Below are positions 10,607 to 24,400 of a DNA stretch of 64,000 bases, piece by piece (position 1 is the stretch's first letter; every line of letters begins with the position of its first letter). The translations under genes were made by a program, and so were the position numbers. A model generated the notes under the pieces. That model ran no database searches and was not told the origin of the DNA. It saw only the letters and a program-made list of their open reading frames with translations. Source of the DNA: Eremophila alpestris peregrina (lineage: Eukaryota; Chordata; Aves; Passeriformes; Alaudidae). The stretch lies in contig WMCF01000029.1 of NCBI GenBank assembly GCA_009792885.1, positions 4,047,324-4,111,323 on the forward strand, given 5' to 3'.

Positions 10607-13121
10607 CTCAAACTGAGAAACATCTCCCAGTCTGTTTTAGCTCCCATGGAAATTGGGAACATGTCAATGAAGCCGTACCATGATGCCTGTCCTAAATATC
10701 CAGCCTTTAGGAAAGGCATTAAAACATCTGGGTATTTTTGCCAACATAGCTCTTCCTCATCTCTCATTGCAGAGTACTGGGGCTAGTGGCACTGACCATG
10801 CAGAGATTTGGAAGCACTGCACATTGGTCAGAAGTGAGTGATGGAAGAGGTTACAGCAAAGCAAAAGGTGTTAAAAGTGAACAGCTACAGAACATGCAGC
10901 ATTCCTCAATTTGCACTCACAAGAGGCCAGGGAAGGATTGGACATGGGAACATTGGTTCTCTGGCACACTACTTTCTGGTAGTTAGCTTAAGAAATGGTC
11001 ACTGAGTTATCACCTTGATTAAAAACGTATCTTAAAAGTTACATTTTAGAGAGAATATGTAACAAACCCTTCCGTCAACAGTGAGGATGAGGTATCCCAA
11101 TAAGCACCCTGAGAGGATGTGGATCTGAAAAAGAATAAGGGGCTCGTGCACTTTCAAGATCAATTGAATTCTTGCCACACTGTGAAACACTTGATTCCCA
11201 CCCCAAACAGAGGATTTACTGCTCTTCCTACCCCATTCTGTCTTCTGAAATGCAAAAGCTTATTCTCTTCCACCTATAGTACACTGTGACACCCTTGAGG
11301 ATTTAATAATTGATTCCTTTGTGCTTACTGCGATCAAATCTGTTTTATATCAGATTTCATTTATGTTACAGGGTTTGAAATGGCAGTCACTCAACCCCAC
11401 ATGCTCTACAGTCCCATAAGCATGAAACAGTGATGACTCCATCTGATTCCTTGAAAGAAAACTCAGTCTTCATTTTTAAAACTTCATATAAAGCATGTGA
11501 ACTTTTCAAAATGACATTATTCTAAGAGAGCAGTGAATCCTAATACATGGAGACAAGGATTCCTGAGGTCAGAAACATCAGTTTTACAAAAATGTCCTGA
11601 GGGATGCCTGAATGTATTATCATGAGACCTTTAACCTCTCACTTAGGCCTCACTGCCCATCACTCCACTTCCAATCCATTTCTAACATTTTACTTGTCTA
11701 TGAACTTCTTGGAATGACAAGAGGATGATTCATAATATATAGTAAGGCTTCCAGAAAGCTTTTCCACTCAAAGCTACAGGGTAAGTGAATCAGCCTTTTG
11801 CTTTCTCCCAGGAACTACTTATCTTCAATCTTTCAATTAAAGGTCAGAAAATGAAAGAAGGCAGTCCAGTCATCTATTATGTTTTTTCCCCCTTTCCTAT
11901 TGTGAGAGGCTCTGCCCTCCACACAGTTGTGTCTCAACCAGTTTGATATTGTTTTCATTGGCAGAAATTTGAGAAAAAATTTTGCAAATTTAAAGAACAA
12001 AAGGAGAACTGCAGAAGATGACAGCAACTTCTCTAGTGTATCTTTGGTCATTTAGATCTTCCTAAAGAACCAAATCCACAGCTTTTATCATAAGTTAGTA
12101 AGCAGTACTTTAAGTGTCAAACTAAGAACAGGTTTAAAGGCAAAGATATCTCCCATTCCTGCTTTGTTAGGAAGGAAACCACAAAACCAGAACTATACAG
12201 TAGCAGCATTGCTATTTTGTTTGGATTTCAGGATAGTAAAAAGCTGGGTTTGGATTTTATCTGCAATGCACATGGTGAAAGGTGGCACAGGATGTGGATT
12301 AGCATCCTATGCCTATTTCATTGCTGCCCTAAGGCCCTGTTGTAGCAGCTCAGTCAGGGCACAGATAGGTCACATAAGTCTCATTAAAGAATACCCGTGG
12401 CAGCAGAAGTCTCTGTGCAGGTCAGAGAACCAGCTCTGCCTGCTCTGTGCCAACTCCAGGCAAAAACCTAATATAAACATGGAGTGAATTTAAAGAAAGA
12501 GTCACTAAAGAGGAAAGCATGTGTACAAAAAACAAAGATAAGAGAAAGGAAAAGCTGAGAAAATGCGATCAGTTTGAAACAATTTCAGATTACATTTTAG
12601 GCCATTTTTTCTATGAAAAAAATGTAAGACTCCTGGTAAATTTAAAAAACCCCCATTTTGTTTGAGGTAGAAAAATAATATTTATTTCACTTAACCCAGC
12701 CACTTCACTTATTCTTTTGTTAACAGAGGTTTGTGTTATTATAAAAAGTTTTTCACCAATAAGGAAAGGTGAAAAAGTGTTCTTGGGGAAAACAAAAAGG
12801 TGACCTTTAAAAAAATTACTCATCTTGTCCCCAGTTTTATTTTTAGACCTCAGAAATTCTGTTCATTGTCAAAATAAAAGAAAATTCACGCTGCTGTAAC
12901 ATTATCCCCCCTCAGTCAGCCTTCCAAGGGGGCAGAAGCTGGTAAAACCCTCCAGGCTGGAGGCTTGCTGCACACAGCTCCCAGCAGGTGAAGCTGGCTT
13001 GGCTTCCACACCAGACTTGCTTCACCCTGGCAAGTTCCCTGGCAGCCCCAGCCACGTTTGGAGAGAAACGTGTCCTGTGCCAGTGCTGCTGTGCATGTCA
13101 GGACAGGGATAAATCAGCCCC
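10607..13121. other. Non-coding stretch, nothing recognised
   Basis: Unique sequence, AT-rich to about 12880 and then GC-richer toward the LTR. I see no clear transposon, conserved frame or tandem array. The ORF at 12164-12487 has no domain resemblance. Confidence 0.5.
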
Positions 13122-13440
13122 TGTTGGGGTTTGTGATTTTCCATTTGTATTGGTTTGTTCCAAGCTACCCCCTTCTGCTGTTTGCCCTTGGTTCTGCCTC
13201 CCTGCTGCACCCCTCCCTGAGCCCCTGTCCATCTCCCCTGTGCCCACCCCTGGCACCCGTCCGTTTCCCTTAAACCTGTCCCCTTGTTCTGGAAAGTTCT
13301 CCCAGTTCTTCTTGGTGATTCGTTGTTACATGTCTGTCCCTCCCTCAAGTTGTCCCCATTGCTCCCAGCTGATGTCTATCCTGGTTGGAACCACACCCCG
13401 ATCCCTTCTGATTGGTTCTCTGTTCCTGTCCCTCCCCCTG

Positions 13441-13448
13441 TTAAAAGG
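13441..13448 (+). promoter_or_regulatory. TATA-like box of the LTR
   Basis: TTAAAAGG lies about 63 bases before the AATAAA of the LTR, the usual short U3-R distance in alpha/beta-type retroviral LTRs. If active it would drive rightward transcription. Confidence 0.45.
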
Positions 13449-13510
13449 TGTTGCACACCCCACAGAGGTGCTCCTTTGGCCCGGCTGTGTCAGGGTGATT
13501 TGTCAAGCTC

Positions 13511-13516
13511 AATAAA
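13511..13516 (+). terminator. LTR poly(A) signal
   Basis: AATAAA immediately after CAAGCTC in the R region of the LTR. Confidence 0.6.
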
Positions 13517-13624
13517 CCCTGAGAACTCAGACCCCCAAAGGAGTCAGCCTCTTTTTCCAACGGCAGCAGGAAGGTTTCTACCACTCTTGCACTCACTGGG
13601 GTCTGTGTGTGTCCTCGAACCACA

Positions 13625-16600
13625 GATCATGGCAGGGTCTCCTCTGGGCAGAGCTAGCCCTACAAGAGAGGGACCACCTCCAAGCCCCTGTTGCTGCTGC
13701 CTGCAATAATGGAGATCCAAACCCTGCTTTTCTCATGGCCACTTCAGCCTGTCCTGCCCTGAAAGAGCCAGCTCTGCCTGGATCTCTGGGCCTTTGCCTG
13801 GATGGGGAGGCCCCTGCCCGGTGCCGGTCCCTGTGCCAGGGAGCAGTGGCTGGGGAGAGGCTGTGAGCTAATTCCCGTTCGGTCCAGGCTCAGGGCAGCT
13901 GTTTCCTGCAGCATTGGCAGCCTGTTCCATAGAGCTCAGTCGGACTGAGGGAATGGCTCTGAGCCTGGCACAGCCACTGCCACTCTGCCCAAAGCCCAGC
14001 CCAGCACCTACCCCACGCTCAGTGCAGAGCAAAACCCGGGCAGGGAAAATGCTTAATGGCTAAGTCTGAATCAAATTGCAATTGCGAGATTAAATTTCCT
14101 TGGTGAATGACACTGTGAGTTAGTGTTAGCAGCTCTGCCACAAAGCAGCTCCTTCTCTCCTGCTCGTCACGAAGCTGATAATGGGGCTAACGGAGCATGT
14201 GCAAGAAACATTTGCTCTCTGCAGCTCCCGGCACGGGCTCAGCTCCACAGGAGCCTTTAACAACAGGGGTGCTCAGGCACAGGCTGCCTGTTTGTCACCT
14301 GGCTACCCCTGCACACCACCTCACCTACAGAGATGGAACAGAGCCACTGTCTGCTCCCTTTCAAACAGGGAAATGTTCTTTTAAATTAGCAACTGATCCT
14401 TGGCACAGCAAAAGGAAAAGCTCTTTAAAAAGAAAATTAGTCCTCTCCTGACCTGAAAAGAACCTCATTTCTCTAGTCTAGCTCCTCTTGTTCCCCAGAA
14501 CTGCACCTTCAGTGCAAAATGAAGAACAGGGCCCTGTGAACTTCCAGCACCCACAGCAGATCCACCCACCACCTTTCTAATGCTTACTGATTAATTTTCA
14601 CAGCCTCAGCCATTCCCTCAAAGCTACGTGCTTTTGGTTTGCACAGGTTTTACTGTGTGTTTTGCAGGCTGATATGGCTTTTTTGGGGGTTAAATTGATT
14701 AATACAATTTGTTGGTGATTTCCCATCAGATTTCTTGGTGCAGGGCAAGCCTGTTGGGTTCTCTTGAAATCAGTGGAACACCAGAATTACATCACACACA
14801 CCTCTGGCTCCTTCACAAAAACAGTCATCTTTGAATTCTACAATTAGTAGAAGTTCAGATTATTGAGCTTTTCACAGCTCATAGCAACACTTGACTAATA
14901 CTCACATTTCATGGAAGGGGAACAAGGAGTGTTTTGGTCCAGTGTTCTTCTGCACGGTTATAGAAATAACCCACAAAGCTCCTATTTGCTGTAGCAGTGC
15001 TGGACTGATCCTATGCCATTTTGAGGTGTTTTCCAAGTGTGACCTGACCTCATACTCAATGCAGCCACTATCTCCAGCACTCCACATGGGTCTGTGCTGG
15101 GTTGCAATGCTGCAATTTCCACTGTCCCATGACCTGAAACAAATCTCCCTGCACCTCATTCTTCAAAATCAAACCATTAATGTTTTTTGCCTACAAGTCC
15201 CTGCTCCAAAACTAGAGAAACTGTCTGAGAACTTGTGTTTGCAAGAGCTTCTAAGGCTCAAAAACAGTTGAGAGGGAGGAGAAGCAAGATTCATATCAGC
15301 ATTTCTAAAATGCTCAAAATCCGAAAGCACAAGAATGGCAAAGGGTTCATCCTTTCTTGTTCCCAGCTGGTAACCTGGGCTCATCTTGACAATATTCTAA
15401 AAGTAACATCTTCATGAAACAAAAGGAGTTTTTAAAAGCCATGACTCACATGTCCCTAAGAGACACTAAAGAGAACAGAGCCAACCCTTTCTCTGTTGAG
15501 ACCCTGTGGATGTCAAAGAAATGAATCCAATAAAATTATCCTAAGGATAAATTATTTTGAAGTGTGAAAGGAAATACTGCCTTGAATGAGTAAAAAAAGC
15601 TCAAAGATGCACAAATATCTCAGAGAATTAATGACAGATTGGCCACAATTAGGCCCAGTAACAATAAAATAAATTTTGCTGAATTCAGAAACAATAAAAA
15701 GATAAAGGAGAGACCAGGACTACGGCAGGAAAAAGTATGAACAGTCAGTCCTGCTGTCTCTCTGGAGCCCCCTTTTTAGTAACTTGGTTTTATATATACA
15801 CTGAATATACTGGCAAACAGCCACACACTTTACATATATCATCTACAGAAGAGCTTACCAGTCTATCATTCTCAATAGGCACTGAAAAATCAGTGAACAC
15901 CCTCCCTTGTTGTGTCCTGAAACTCTTCCAGGTCCAGGCTATCACTTAAGCAGAAGTTTATATGATGGTTGAGGAATGGAACATTTCCAAAACAAACACT
16001 TTGAGAAAAATGTGCAGACTGCAGATGCATTATCAGCTGTAACAATGCTGAGAGGATCTGGGGAGGAGAACAGGGTGACATTCTATCACAGGATATCATT
16101 GGCATTTTAGTGTGGGCATAAAAATCATCATGGGTCAGACACACCACTGTCTGGAGCTGTGTGTAATTACACCAGCAAGTATTTTCTTCCTAATGTAGTC
16201 CAAATCCAGACTCAGCAATTGTTGCAGTTTTCCATATGGCATTAATTTATCACATTTTGCTAAAATATTTTATTCTTTCAGTAATGAACACCAACAATAA
16301 ATACAGATTTTCCAAAGTGTACTTTATGCTAATAGCTCACACAGATCCTTTGGGCTTCTTGTCAACTTTCAGAGCCCTTAAATCTAGAGAAAGGCAAAGC
16401 TGCTCCAAGAGTCAGCCTCTATTCACTGGGAAGGAACTAGCAGCATGTTTTAAGAAAGGTTTGCCTTTGTGGGAAGAACTTCCCGTTCACTTGCAAGTGA
16501 AAAGTGGCTCTGTAGCACTTCAGTGCTCTGCAGATGACAATCAGTGAGCCTTCCTCTGAGTGCACATTTGTGCAGCAGGCGGCACTGGGAGGGAACAAGA

Positions 16601-17494
16601 ACCACAGCAGTGTGGAATGACTCACTTTCCCAAATATGAAGTGGAAAACTCTTTGATCAGGCATTTCCTGCTTTGCCATTCCATCCTGAGAACACAGCAA
16701 GAACTACTTGTAGCAGCATGAGCAAGCAAGGCTTTCATTGAGTTTTAATGAATTAGCGTCTTTTGCTGAACAGCTTTGTAGCTTGTTCTTGGCTCTAGTG
16801 CAAGATATGAATGGCAGGGACAGCTTAGTATGCACTTCCCCAGATCCTGAACACCAGTGTATTCTGAGGGGACAGTAAAAATGATTTGTGGAAGGCACAA
16901 GAAGAAAAATATTTAATCCCAGGGCCAGATTTGTGTGTGTGTTTGTGTCTTCCCTTAAACATAGAAAGGGTAGATGAAGATCTTTAGTTATACTTCGTAC
17001 CAGCAAACACAAAGCAGCCCAGGCAACTTCGACATTTGCTGTGATGTAAGAATGTGTTTGGGAAGCACAACCTGACCAGGTGTGCATCACCTGCCCCTCC
17101 CAGCCCGAGCTGGAGCCTGCTGGTACTGCTGGTGTTGCACCCAGCCCCGGCTGCCAGGGGAGTCCCTGCAGGGCTCATTAGCTGGCACCAATTCCAGCAG
17201 CTCCTCAATGGCCTCTCCCCATGGTGATGCTGGAGGCCTGGAGCACACACAAGCTGAACGCCCTCTCTATCTCTGTGAGCTGCCCTGAGATTCTGACTCA
17301 CTTCACTGTATTTTTAAAACCTCAGTGACCTCTTTCCTCCTTTCCCTCTTTCCGTGCGGGAGTTGCATAATGGGTGTGAGAGGAGTGCTGTGCCCTGGCA
17401 GCTGTGAGGGGCCATTTCCAGGTTTTGTGTTTCAGCACACATTTGTCATCATACACTACCATTTCAGTACAGCTTTCCTGCTTTCCACTTTAAT
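13625..17494. other. Non-coding stretch, GC-richer at its start
   Basis: From 13625 to about 14040 the LTR flank is GC-rich, but does not read as gag or a leader. The remainder is unique AT-rich sequence with no recognised repeat or exon. A short TG run is at about 16930-16945. Confidence 0.45.
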
Positions 17495-17760
17495 TAACTT
17501 CTGTTACTAACACTTCATATACTGCTCTGAGTTTGAGGGTATGATAGGCAAACATTACAATTGTTAAGCAGGTGAAAAATATCAACAATAAGCAGGGGAT
17601 TTATTGTAATCAGTCAATATGCTCAGCCGTGCAACTGCTCAGTACTTTATGCTCCATAATTATAGGGTTGCCACAGTGTAGCCATTCAACAGTGTTATAA
17701 TTAGTGAGTAATTAACTGAAGCATTTGATGACACGCTGCAGAGCACAAAGCATGTGTGCT
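17495..17760. promoter_or_regulatory. Candidate conserved non-coding element
   Basis: Three TAATTA homeodomain cores fall within 58 bases (17657-17662, 17698-17703, 17709-17714). Around them is non-repetitive, balanced sequence with no open frame. This is the texture of vertebrate developmental enhancers. No alignment was possible, so conservation is inferred only. Confidence 0.3.
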
Positions 17761-18573
17761 GTTGATAGCAAAAGGATACATAAATTGTCTTTCTAACAAT
17801 TTTCTGAAACCATCACAACCTCAATTGTTTCTTGCTTGTGATTTTCACATCTTCTCAGGTGCTGCACAAGATCAGAAGCATTTACAGCTGATTTTGATGC
17901 TACCACAGCATTTAGACATTGGGCTTCTATTGAAATCTTTGATATTTAGTTGCCTTTGTGGATCTCAACCTTACACAAACACACCTCCTGGGCTGCCTCC
18001 ATACAATCAGAGCTATGTATCTCCCTCTATTGGTATATTAAAAAAGCAAATAAAAAAATAGAAATGTTGCTTACTGCTGTAGGGTAAAGATTAAATTCAT
18101 GCTAATACAACTGAACCCCCACTAAGTAGGGTATTAAAATAGCTATTCTGTTAGAAAACACAGCCCTAATTAGGAGACAATTTGAATGGTTTAACATTGT
18201 TCAGATCAGCTTTGGGTAGGTCCTGTTTTTTTTTTTTTTAAATATTTGTACATTACTGATATTTATCAACATACCTAATGAAGATACAGAGACAAATTCA
18301 GTGCAGCACTGGGTGGGAAAGGTGCATGTAAAGGTGTGGTGAGGTGTGCCTGGTGCCTGCAGGGAAATGAAGGATGTACAGATGTAGGGGGACAGCAGAC
18401 AGCATCTGCAGTTTTTAAACCAGATAAGGAAAAAAAACAAATAAGAAAATCTGAGTGTCACCCTGAAAGCTGCTTTGTGTTCCTTGCATCAAATCCTGAC
18501 CACCCCACAGGACCAGTGACATCTTTCACTCTTACATTTTCAATCCATTGTTTTTTGTTTTTTTTTAATAAAT

Positions 18574-18599
18574 TGTTTGGGTTTGTTTGTTTGTTTGCT
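18574..18599 (+). repeat. TTTG microsatellite
   Basis: About five imperfect GTTT/TTTG units. Confidence 0.8.
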
Positions 18600-21445
18600 G
18601 CTTTTCAGCTTTTTAGCTTATCCAAGTATTGCAGGCTATTTAAAGGCCCTTTTCTCCCTTTGTTAGACCAGCAGCACTGCTAGCTGTGCATGTCCATACA
18701 TAATCTCCAGCAACTTCTGCCAGCAGAGAGCTGCAACACCTTCCAGTTTTGTTGTCTTTTAAGTGAATTATTTTACATTTTCTGGTTGTGGTGACTGAAA
18801 CATTTGGTCATAAATATATAGAAAATATGGATGTTTCCTTTAGAGTGACTGCCTCAGCTTGAATTTGATAGAACAAACCAAGATAAGCTATTTGCTCTCC
18901 TGAAGTGAAAAAAAGTAATCCTCACTAGGCTCTGAAACATTGCACAGCATCTACACACCTAAACACAACAGTCTGGAATTTCCAGTGAGTGCTGGCTGCT
19001 GAGCAGTATCTACCTGTGCTTTTGTCATGAAGCCCACGTTACTGAAGCTTTAAGTTTGGATTAGCAAAAAGCAAGTTTCTGAAATGTACAGTCATGTGAA
19101 GGGAATGTGCACAGCAGTGAAATGGTCAAAGTTCCCCGACTGCACACTGTGCATTTAAACTGCCTCTGCTGTGGGCCTGCAACTTCACTTGTAGGAGAAA
19201 TGACTTTGAGTACTCTTGTAGCACAGGTGGGAATGTGTGAGAGAACAATGAAATCAGCAGAATTTGTTGCACTTGAAGAGTGAGTGACCCTGGTCCGTGT
19301 GAGGGGAGCGGGGGGACACTGTGATAAGTAGATGTCACTGTTTATTTGCAAAGCAGAATCCCCAGTAAGCCAGGCTGCCCTCCTGCTGCCTGGTAATGTG
19401 CCTTAGCTTCACCTGCATCAGAACCCAGCACAGACAGAGAGTCAAGCTTCATGCTCCTTCACTCCTTTTCAATCTCTGCTTCTTTGCACAGACTGCCCAG
19501 AGCAGAACCAGTCTGGTAGCACTTAGCAGGATTTCTTTTTCCATTAGATACCAGAATGAGACCAACACCTGCTGGAAAGCTATTGCACAGCAAAGAGTTG
19601 TCTGTTCTAAAGGACCTGAATCACATTTTCACCAGTGACTCAGTACAAACCTCCCCTCAGCCATTTACAGGGGAAGGGTGAGAGATGTTTAGCAGTTGTT
19701 TTCAATGCTGACCTAACAGCTTTCAGCAACTTCAGGGAGAGAAAGGCCAAGTGCTTTTGAGGCCTCTACTTGAAAAGCACACACAGAATGAAACACAATC
19801 CCCCCCAAACAATACAGGATTTATCACAGCTTCTCCACAAAGCTACTGCTGTGTGCTACCTGGCTCATTAGCCAACTATGCAGATGACCCTAATTTTTAC
19901 AGATACTCCAAAATTAAGGGTAAAAAAAATACAGCTTAGACTATTCTGTTAGCAAGGCAATCAAACTAGAGCAGAGATTCTAATCACACTGGTGTTCAGC
20001 AAGGAGGAGCAGCCTGCCATACCTAATGTTTCATTTTTGGGGACACGGTATATAAATACCATAGAATATCAATAACAGGTAAATCAATTGATACAGAATT
20101 AGATGTCATGTACAGCAACTGGGATGTTATTGCTTTTCCAATATAGCTCATCTTATGCTCTCTTCATTTCCATTGAATAATACTTTAGAAGTAGAGCCCT
20201 TTTACAGTTTCTCTATTTAAAAGGTGAACTTTAATTGTACAGGGTTTTTTTGTTGTTGTTCTTTACAAGACAGTCCAGAACACCCATCTGTGTTTATTAC
20301 TTTGGGTAATAAAACATTTAGGGAAACAAATGCAGGAGGCACTGCTTTAATAAAATCTGATAACACTGAAATCCTGAGACAACACAGGTAGGATGCTGAT
20401 AAAGTTCCTCTGAGGTTTTTGGCAGCTCTGTCACATTCAGACCAAGTGCAATGACTACAGATAGTAAAGAGGCACTTCTGAAAGGCTGCTGGCATGGAAC
20501 TGGCAATGCTCATGTGTTTCATTCTTGCTGAGATAACTCATCCCCTGGTGTGCAATGTAGCACACGTGTGTTTTTTGAGGGACAAGGGGTGCCTTTCCAT
20601 TGCTTTCCGACAGGTAACGGTGCCCTGGTCTTCTAAATGTGGACAGGAGTTGTACTGAGCTTGGCCACTGGGCCCTGTTGTTCTGTCCTGTAGGTGTCCT
20701 ATAGGTGTAAGGTTTCTGTCCTAAACACACCATTTTATCCCATAGTTGACCTCTCTACCTCTCTAGGGTAGACCTAGACAGTCCAAGTATGTCAGACATG
20801 CACCACAGTGGCTGCTTTTCCCTCAAAAGCTCAGTTGAACAAATATGTCACCTCACATCACTGAGTAGCCATGTCCCTTGTCTCTGTGATGGCATTCATG
20901 TAATTCAAAACACATGATTTCTGCACTGTGTCCCGAAAACAGGCAGAACTATAGCCCTCAGGTTTAGGACAGCCTGGAAAAGAGGTTCAAAGCAGCATTA
21001 CTGAAAGTAAAAGGGCGATGTCCCTGGGGACATGTGGGCCTTGAGCTGTGCTGCAGTGAGGGAGCAAAGGGAAAAGGGTTTGTCCCACACAGAGCACTGA
21101 AGTGACACGCTGTACTCAGCTCATGTGCTGATGTGACTCTGAGGGAAGAAGGCTGATTTACACCTTCATTCCTGAGGGGACCTGGCCATCTCAGGGAAGC
21201 AGCCAGTTTATCAGTTCCTATGCCAGGACATTTTTGTTAGACAGCTAAAAACTTTTTGTCGTAAGGGACCTTTTCTCTGCAAAACAGTTAAAGAACCCTA
21301 TAAGAAGCAGCAGAACAAATCAAACACTTGATGTGCTGTCTCCACACATTTCTGTTCTCACCCACACCAACTCAGGTTAAATTAGTTCAGCAACATTAAC
21401 AGCCCCTATAGTTTGGTCTGTGGACTGCTTACACTTTTCCTTATC

Positions 21446-21461
21446 AAAAAAAAAAAAAAAA
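21446..21461 (+). repeat. A-run of 16
   Basis: Pure homopolymer with no recognisable retroposon body upstream. Confidence 0.9.
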
Positions 21462-24400
21462 TTAAAGAGATGGTGTTATGTGACTCAAATAATTGATTTC
21501 TTACACAGAGATGTTCTAGCTAAATAAAACGAGAGATACCATAATCCTTCCCAGTCTGGAAGGATTTGAGTAAGAATAACCACCAGACATCAGCTGAAAC
21601 CCATCCTACCCTCAAGATGTTTTCTGTGGTTTCACAGGGATATGGTGCTCTGTCCTAATTAAAAATACTATGGCAATTATTAAAACAAAGCTCATGGCAC
21701 ACCTGTGGAGGACCCTGATTCTAGTCCAGCTATCTGGTCTCCTGGAACACTGCAACTCCGTGCATCTTCATAATCCCATTATGGAAATGACAAAAAGGGG
21801 GTGGGGGGGGAATCATCCCTGTGCTGGAGTCAATGACGATCTGTAGCTTTTCAGCAGAGACACCTTGTCTAGGCCTGGCAGGCAGAGAAGGGTTACAGGA
21901 CAAGGAAATGTCCTCCAAGAAAGGACACTACACAGGCAACCAGAATGATGGCACTCACTTTGCTACTTAAAGAGAAATCTGAGCTGTAACCAAAGGATTT
22001 TCAAGGACTAAAAATACATGAAGAAGCACAACTGAAAGTTTCTATTTACTAAAATGCAACTCATGCTACTTGAATAGGATCTAATAATTTCACCTTTTCA
22101 TATGGATTTCTCCTATGGTTGCTAATTCAACTACAAGGCCAAATAAAGAACAGGGCTGTTCAGTGCAGATCAGAAACATGGATGAAATTGCATTTAGATG
22201 TGTTAGATCTCATCTGAAAGCTCTTGAATACTTAACACATGCTTGAACCCATCTGTGAAACAATTAATTTCTCCCTATTTTTCAGTGAAATATTTATGAG
22301 CACACTGAATGATTAAAGACAAGGGTACCTGTGGATTCTATTCTCAGACTTGTAGACTGGAAACATTTTTTTTCTAACTATCTCCTTCAAAAGAAATATA
22401 GCAGCAAGTACAGAGAAGAAACTAAATATCTGACGAAAATACCATGAGCCGTCTGCCCTGGTTCTTTTGACTAATTTGCATGCAGCAAAGTAAATCAGAT
22501 GGATGTCCTACCCAAGACAACCAAAAAGGGCATTTTTTGAACTTTATGAACAGTTCAAATGAGTTTCAAAATGGTGAGGGAGAGGTGTAAATTGCTGTTA
22601 GAAAATAATGGGATTTCTGTGCCTACCATACCTCAGAAGGAGGAAGCTCCTGTACTTCATTTCCTTGCCATTCATTTTATCTTAAGCAATCCCTGAACCC
22701 TTTCTGATGTTCTGTTAGGTGGGAGCTGATCTCATTTAGTCATTTTAGCTGTCAGAGCACTGGCAGTGGTGGAGCTCCAACTCTGTGCACTCCCTCTGCA
22801 TACCTACTCCAGGACAGTTGTAAAAATAATTTATTTCAGCTCAGGCTCATTATTTCTTTTCTCTTAGAAAGTGATGCAGCCTAGTGAGACTCTTTCCTCC
22901 CTCTCTACATCCTCAAAAGGTCATTGCTCATTTGCTTTTATCCGATCTGGAACCAAATCTACAAGTTCACATAAGCAAATTGCACTTTCAACACCAGCTA
23001 TACATGCATATCATGTTTAATACCTTAGGTGTGAGTCCTACATGCTCTATATGATGACATATTCAAGAGCAGACAACTTTGTAACTCGTTAGAAGGTGGC
23101 ACAGATTGCAATTAGGATTACTGTATTGCTCCATGGCCTGGCCTGGTCTCTGATCCAAGGATGCTATCTGCCCTCAGATTGCTGACTCATCACAGCAATT
23201 CTTCCAAGAATGCTGACCTGAGCAAGCAGTTGTATTTTGTTATCTCTGTACCAATTGCAAAATCACTGCCTTTGAAATGAGAGCAGTGAGAGGTAAATGT
23301 AAGGCTGCTCTGTGAGCTCCAAGGGCAGTGGCACACGCTGGTGCCCACATTACTCTGAAATGGCAGCTGGCTGGAGGTGACTCTTGCAGGCAGATCTGCC
23401 ATAGACCCTACTTAACAGAGCTAAGAGAAATGGCATTGTTTTCATTGCTTGTAGCACTGTTCTGTTGGTCAGCATCAGTGCTGTGTAGATGGGTGTACAC
23501 ACAGTGTGCATTAAAGACACGTGGCAACCGTCAGAAACTCGCCCAGAGCAGAAAAGGAAACAATCTCCCTTGTAACAAATGAAATTTCACCACAGATCAT
23601 TTCTCATAGATATTCCATTTCTGTAGCTTCAGCATTTGAGAGACATTAGGATCAACAATGTCTATCACCTGTGACAAGACTCTTGTATGCAGATGACACC
23701 CAGTAATGACACAGCTGGCTGTGAGATCTATTGGCACTTGGAACAGAGAAACAAAACCACCACAGGGGATTATCACTAACCTGGGAATGGCTCAATGTTC
23801 CCATCATGACACCAAGGTAATTTGTAATACAGGAAAAGCACACATGCCTGTGCTGACAAGGTGTGTCCTGTCAAGGAGCATGCAGGAACAGTGTTCTACT
23901 TCTGCACTGCCTGTCAAACATCCAGTGTGTCACACATCCTGTGTGCCTCCCAGTGCAGACTTCACCTGGGTATTGACTGGACAGCCTGGTCTGAGGCTTT
24001 CCTCTGATCTGTTTGTTCACAAGGGGGTTTCTCACTGTGCAAAGTGAATTCTGCTAAAAAGATTGGTTGGGACAAAAAGCCCAAATTACTCACTGCTCCC
24101 TGCTGTAGTCTGGGTCAGGAGAAGCTGCCTGGAGGAGGGGATGACAGAAAACCTCACCAAGGAGAAATTAGGAGTACATGCATTTGGAGATCCTTCTGGA
24201 GCACAGGGCAGGCTAGGCTGTGAAAGGAAAAGAAACAATATACAAGAAACCTTGAGCACAAGAAAGACTAAGACTGCTCCCAGGAAACTCTGACAGAACT
24301 GCTAGACACAGCCCCAGAAGTGCCTGGAAAAGTCACTTATAGACAGAAATTTCCTGAGGCATCCAAAGGTCTACAAAGGTCTCTCCAAAGAGATGTCAGA

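Larger units (their letters stand above)
13122..13624 (+). mobile_element. Solo LTR of an endogenous retrovirus, promoter-like elements retained
   Basis: About 503 bases starting TGTTGGGGTTTG and ending CGAACCACA, the TG...CA boundaries of an LTR. The U3-like part is pyrimidine-rich with repeated CCCTGT and CCCTCC tracts. A TATA-like TTAAAAGG is at 13441-13448 and a poly(A) signal AATAAA at 13511-13516, followed by GAGAACTCAGACC, all in the order expected for U3-R-U5. I remember similar LTRs from songbird ERVK-like elements; the family name is not certain. No primer-binding site follows and no polypurine tract precedes, so this is a solo LTR. I could not find a clean target duplication, so the ends may be off or the flanks mutated. 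The 175- and 141-residue ORFs across it are not genes. Confidence 0.75.

Noticed and set aside
12988..13515. 175-residue ORF on the + strand
   Set aside because: It runs into the U3 part of the solo LTR; proline-rich composition follows from CCCTCC tracts, and there is no domain or splice context.
13625..14040. GC-rich flank as internal retroviral sequence after a 5' LTR
   Set aside because: No primer-binding site directly after the LTR, and no readable gag frame or zinc knuckle.
23686..23703. Possible reverse transcriptase YADD motif
   Set aside because: The TATGCAGATGACACCC string alone matches; the flanks do not follow CR1 or any LINE order.
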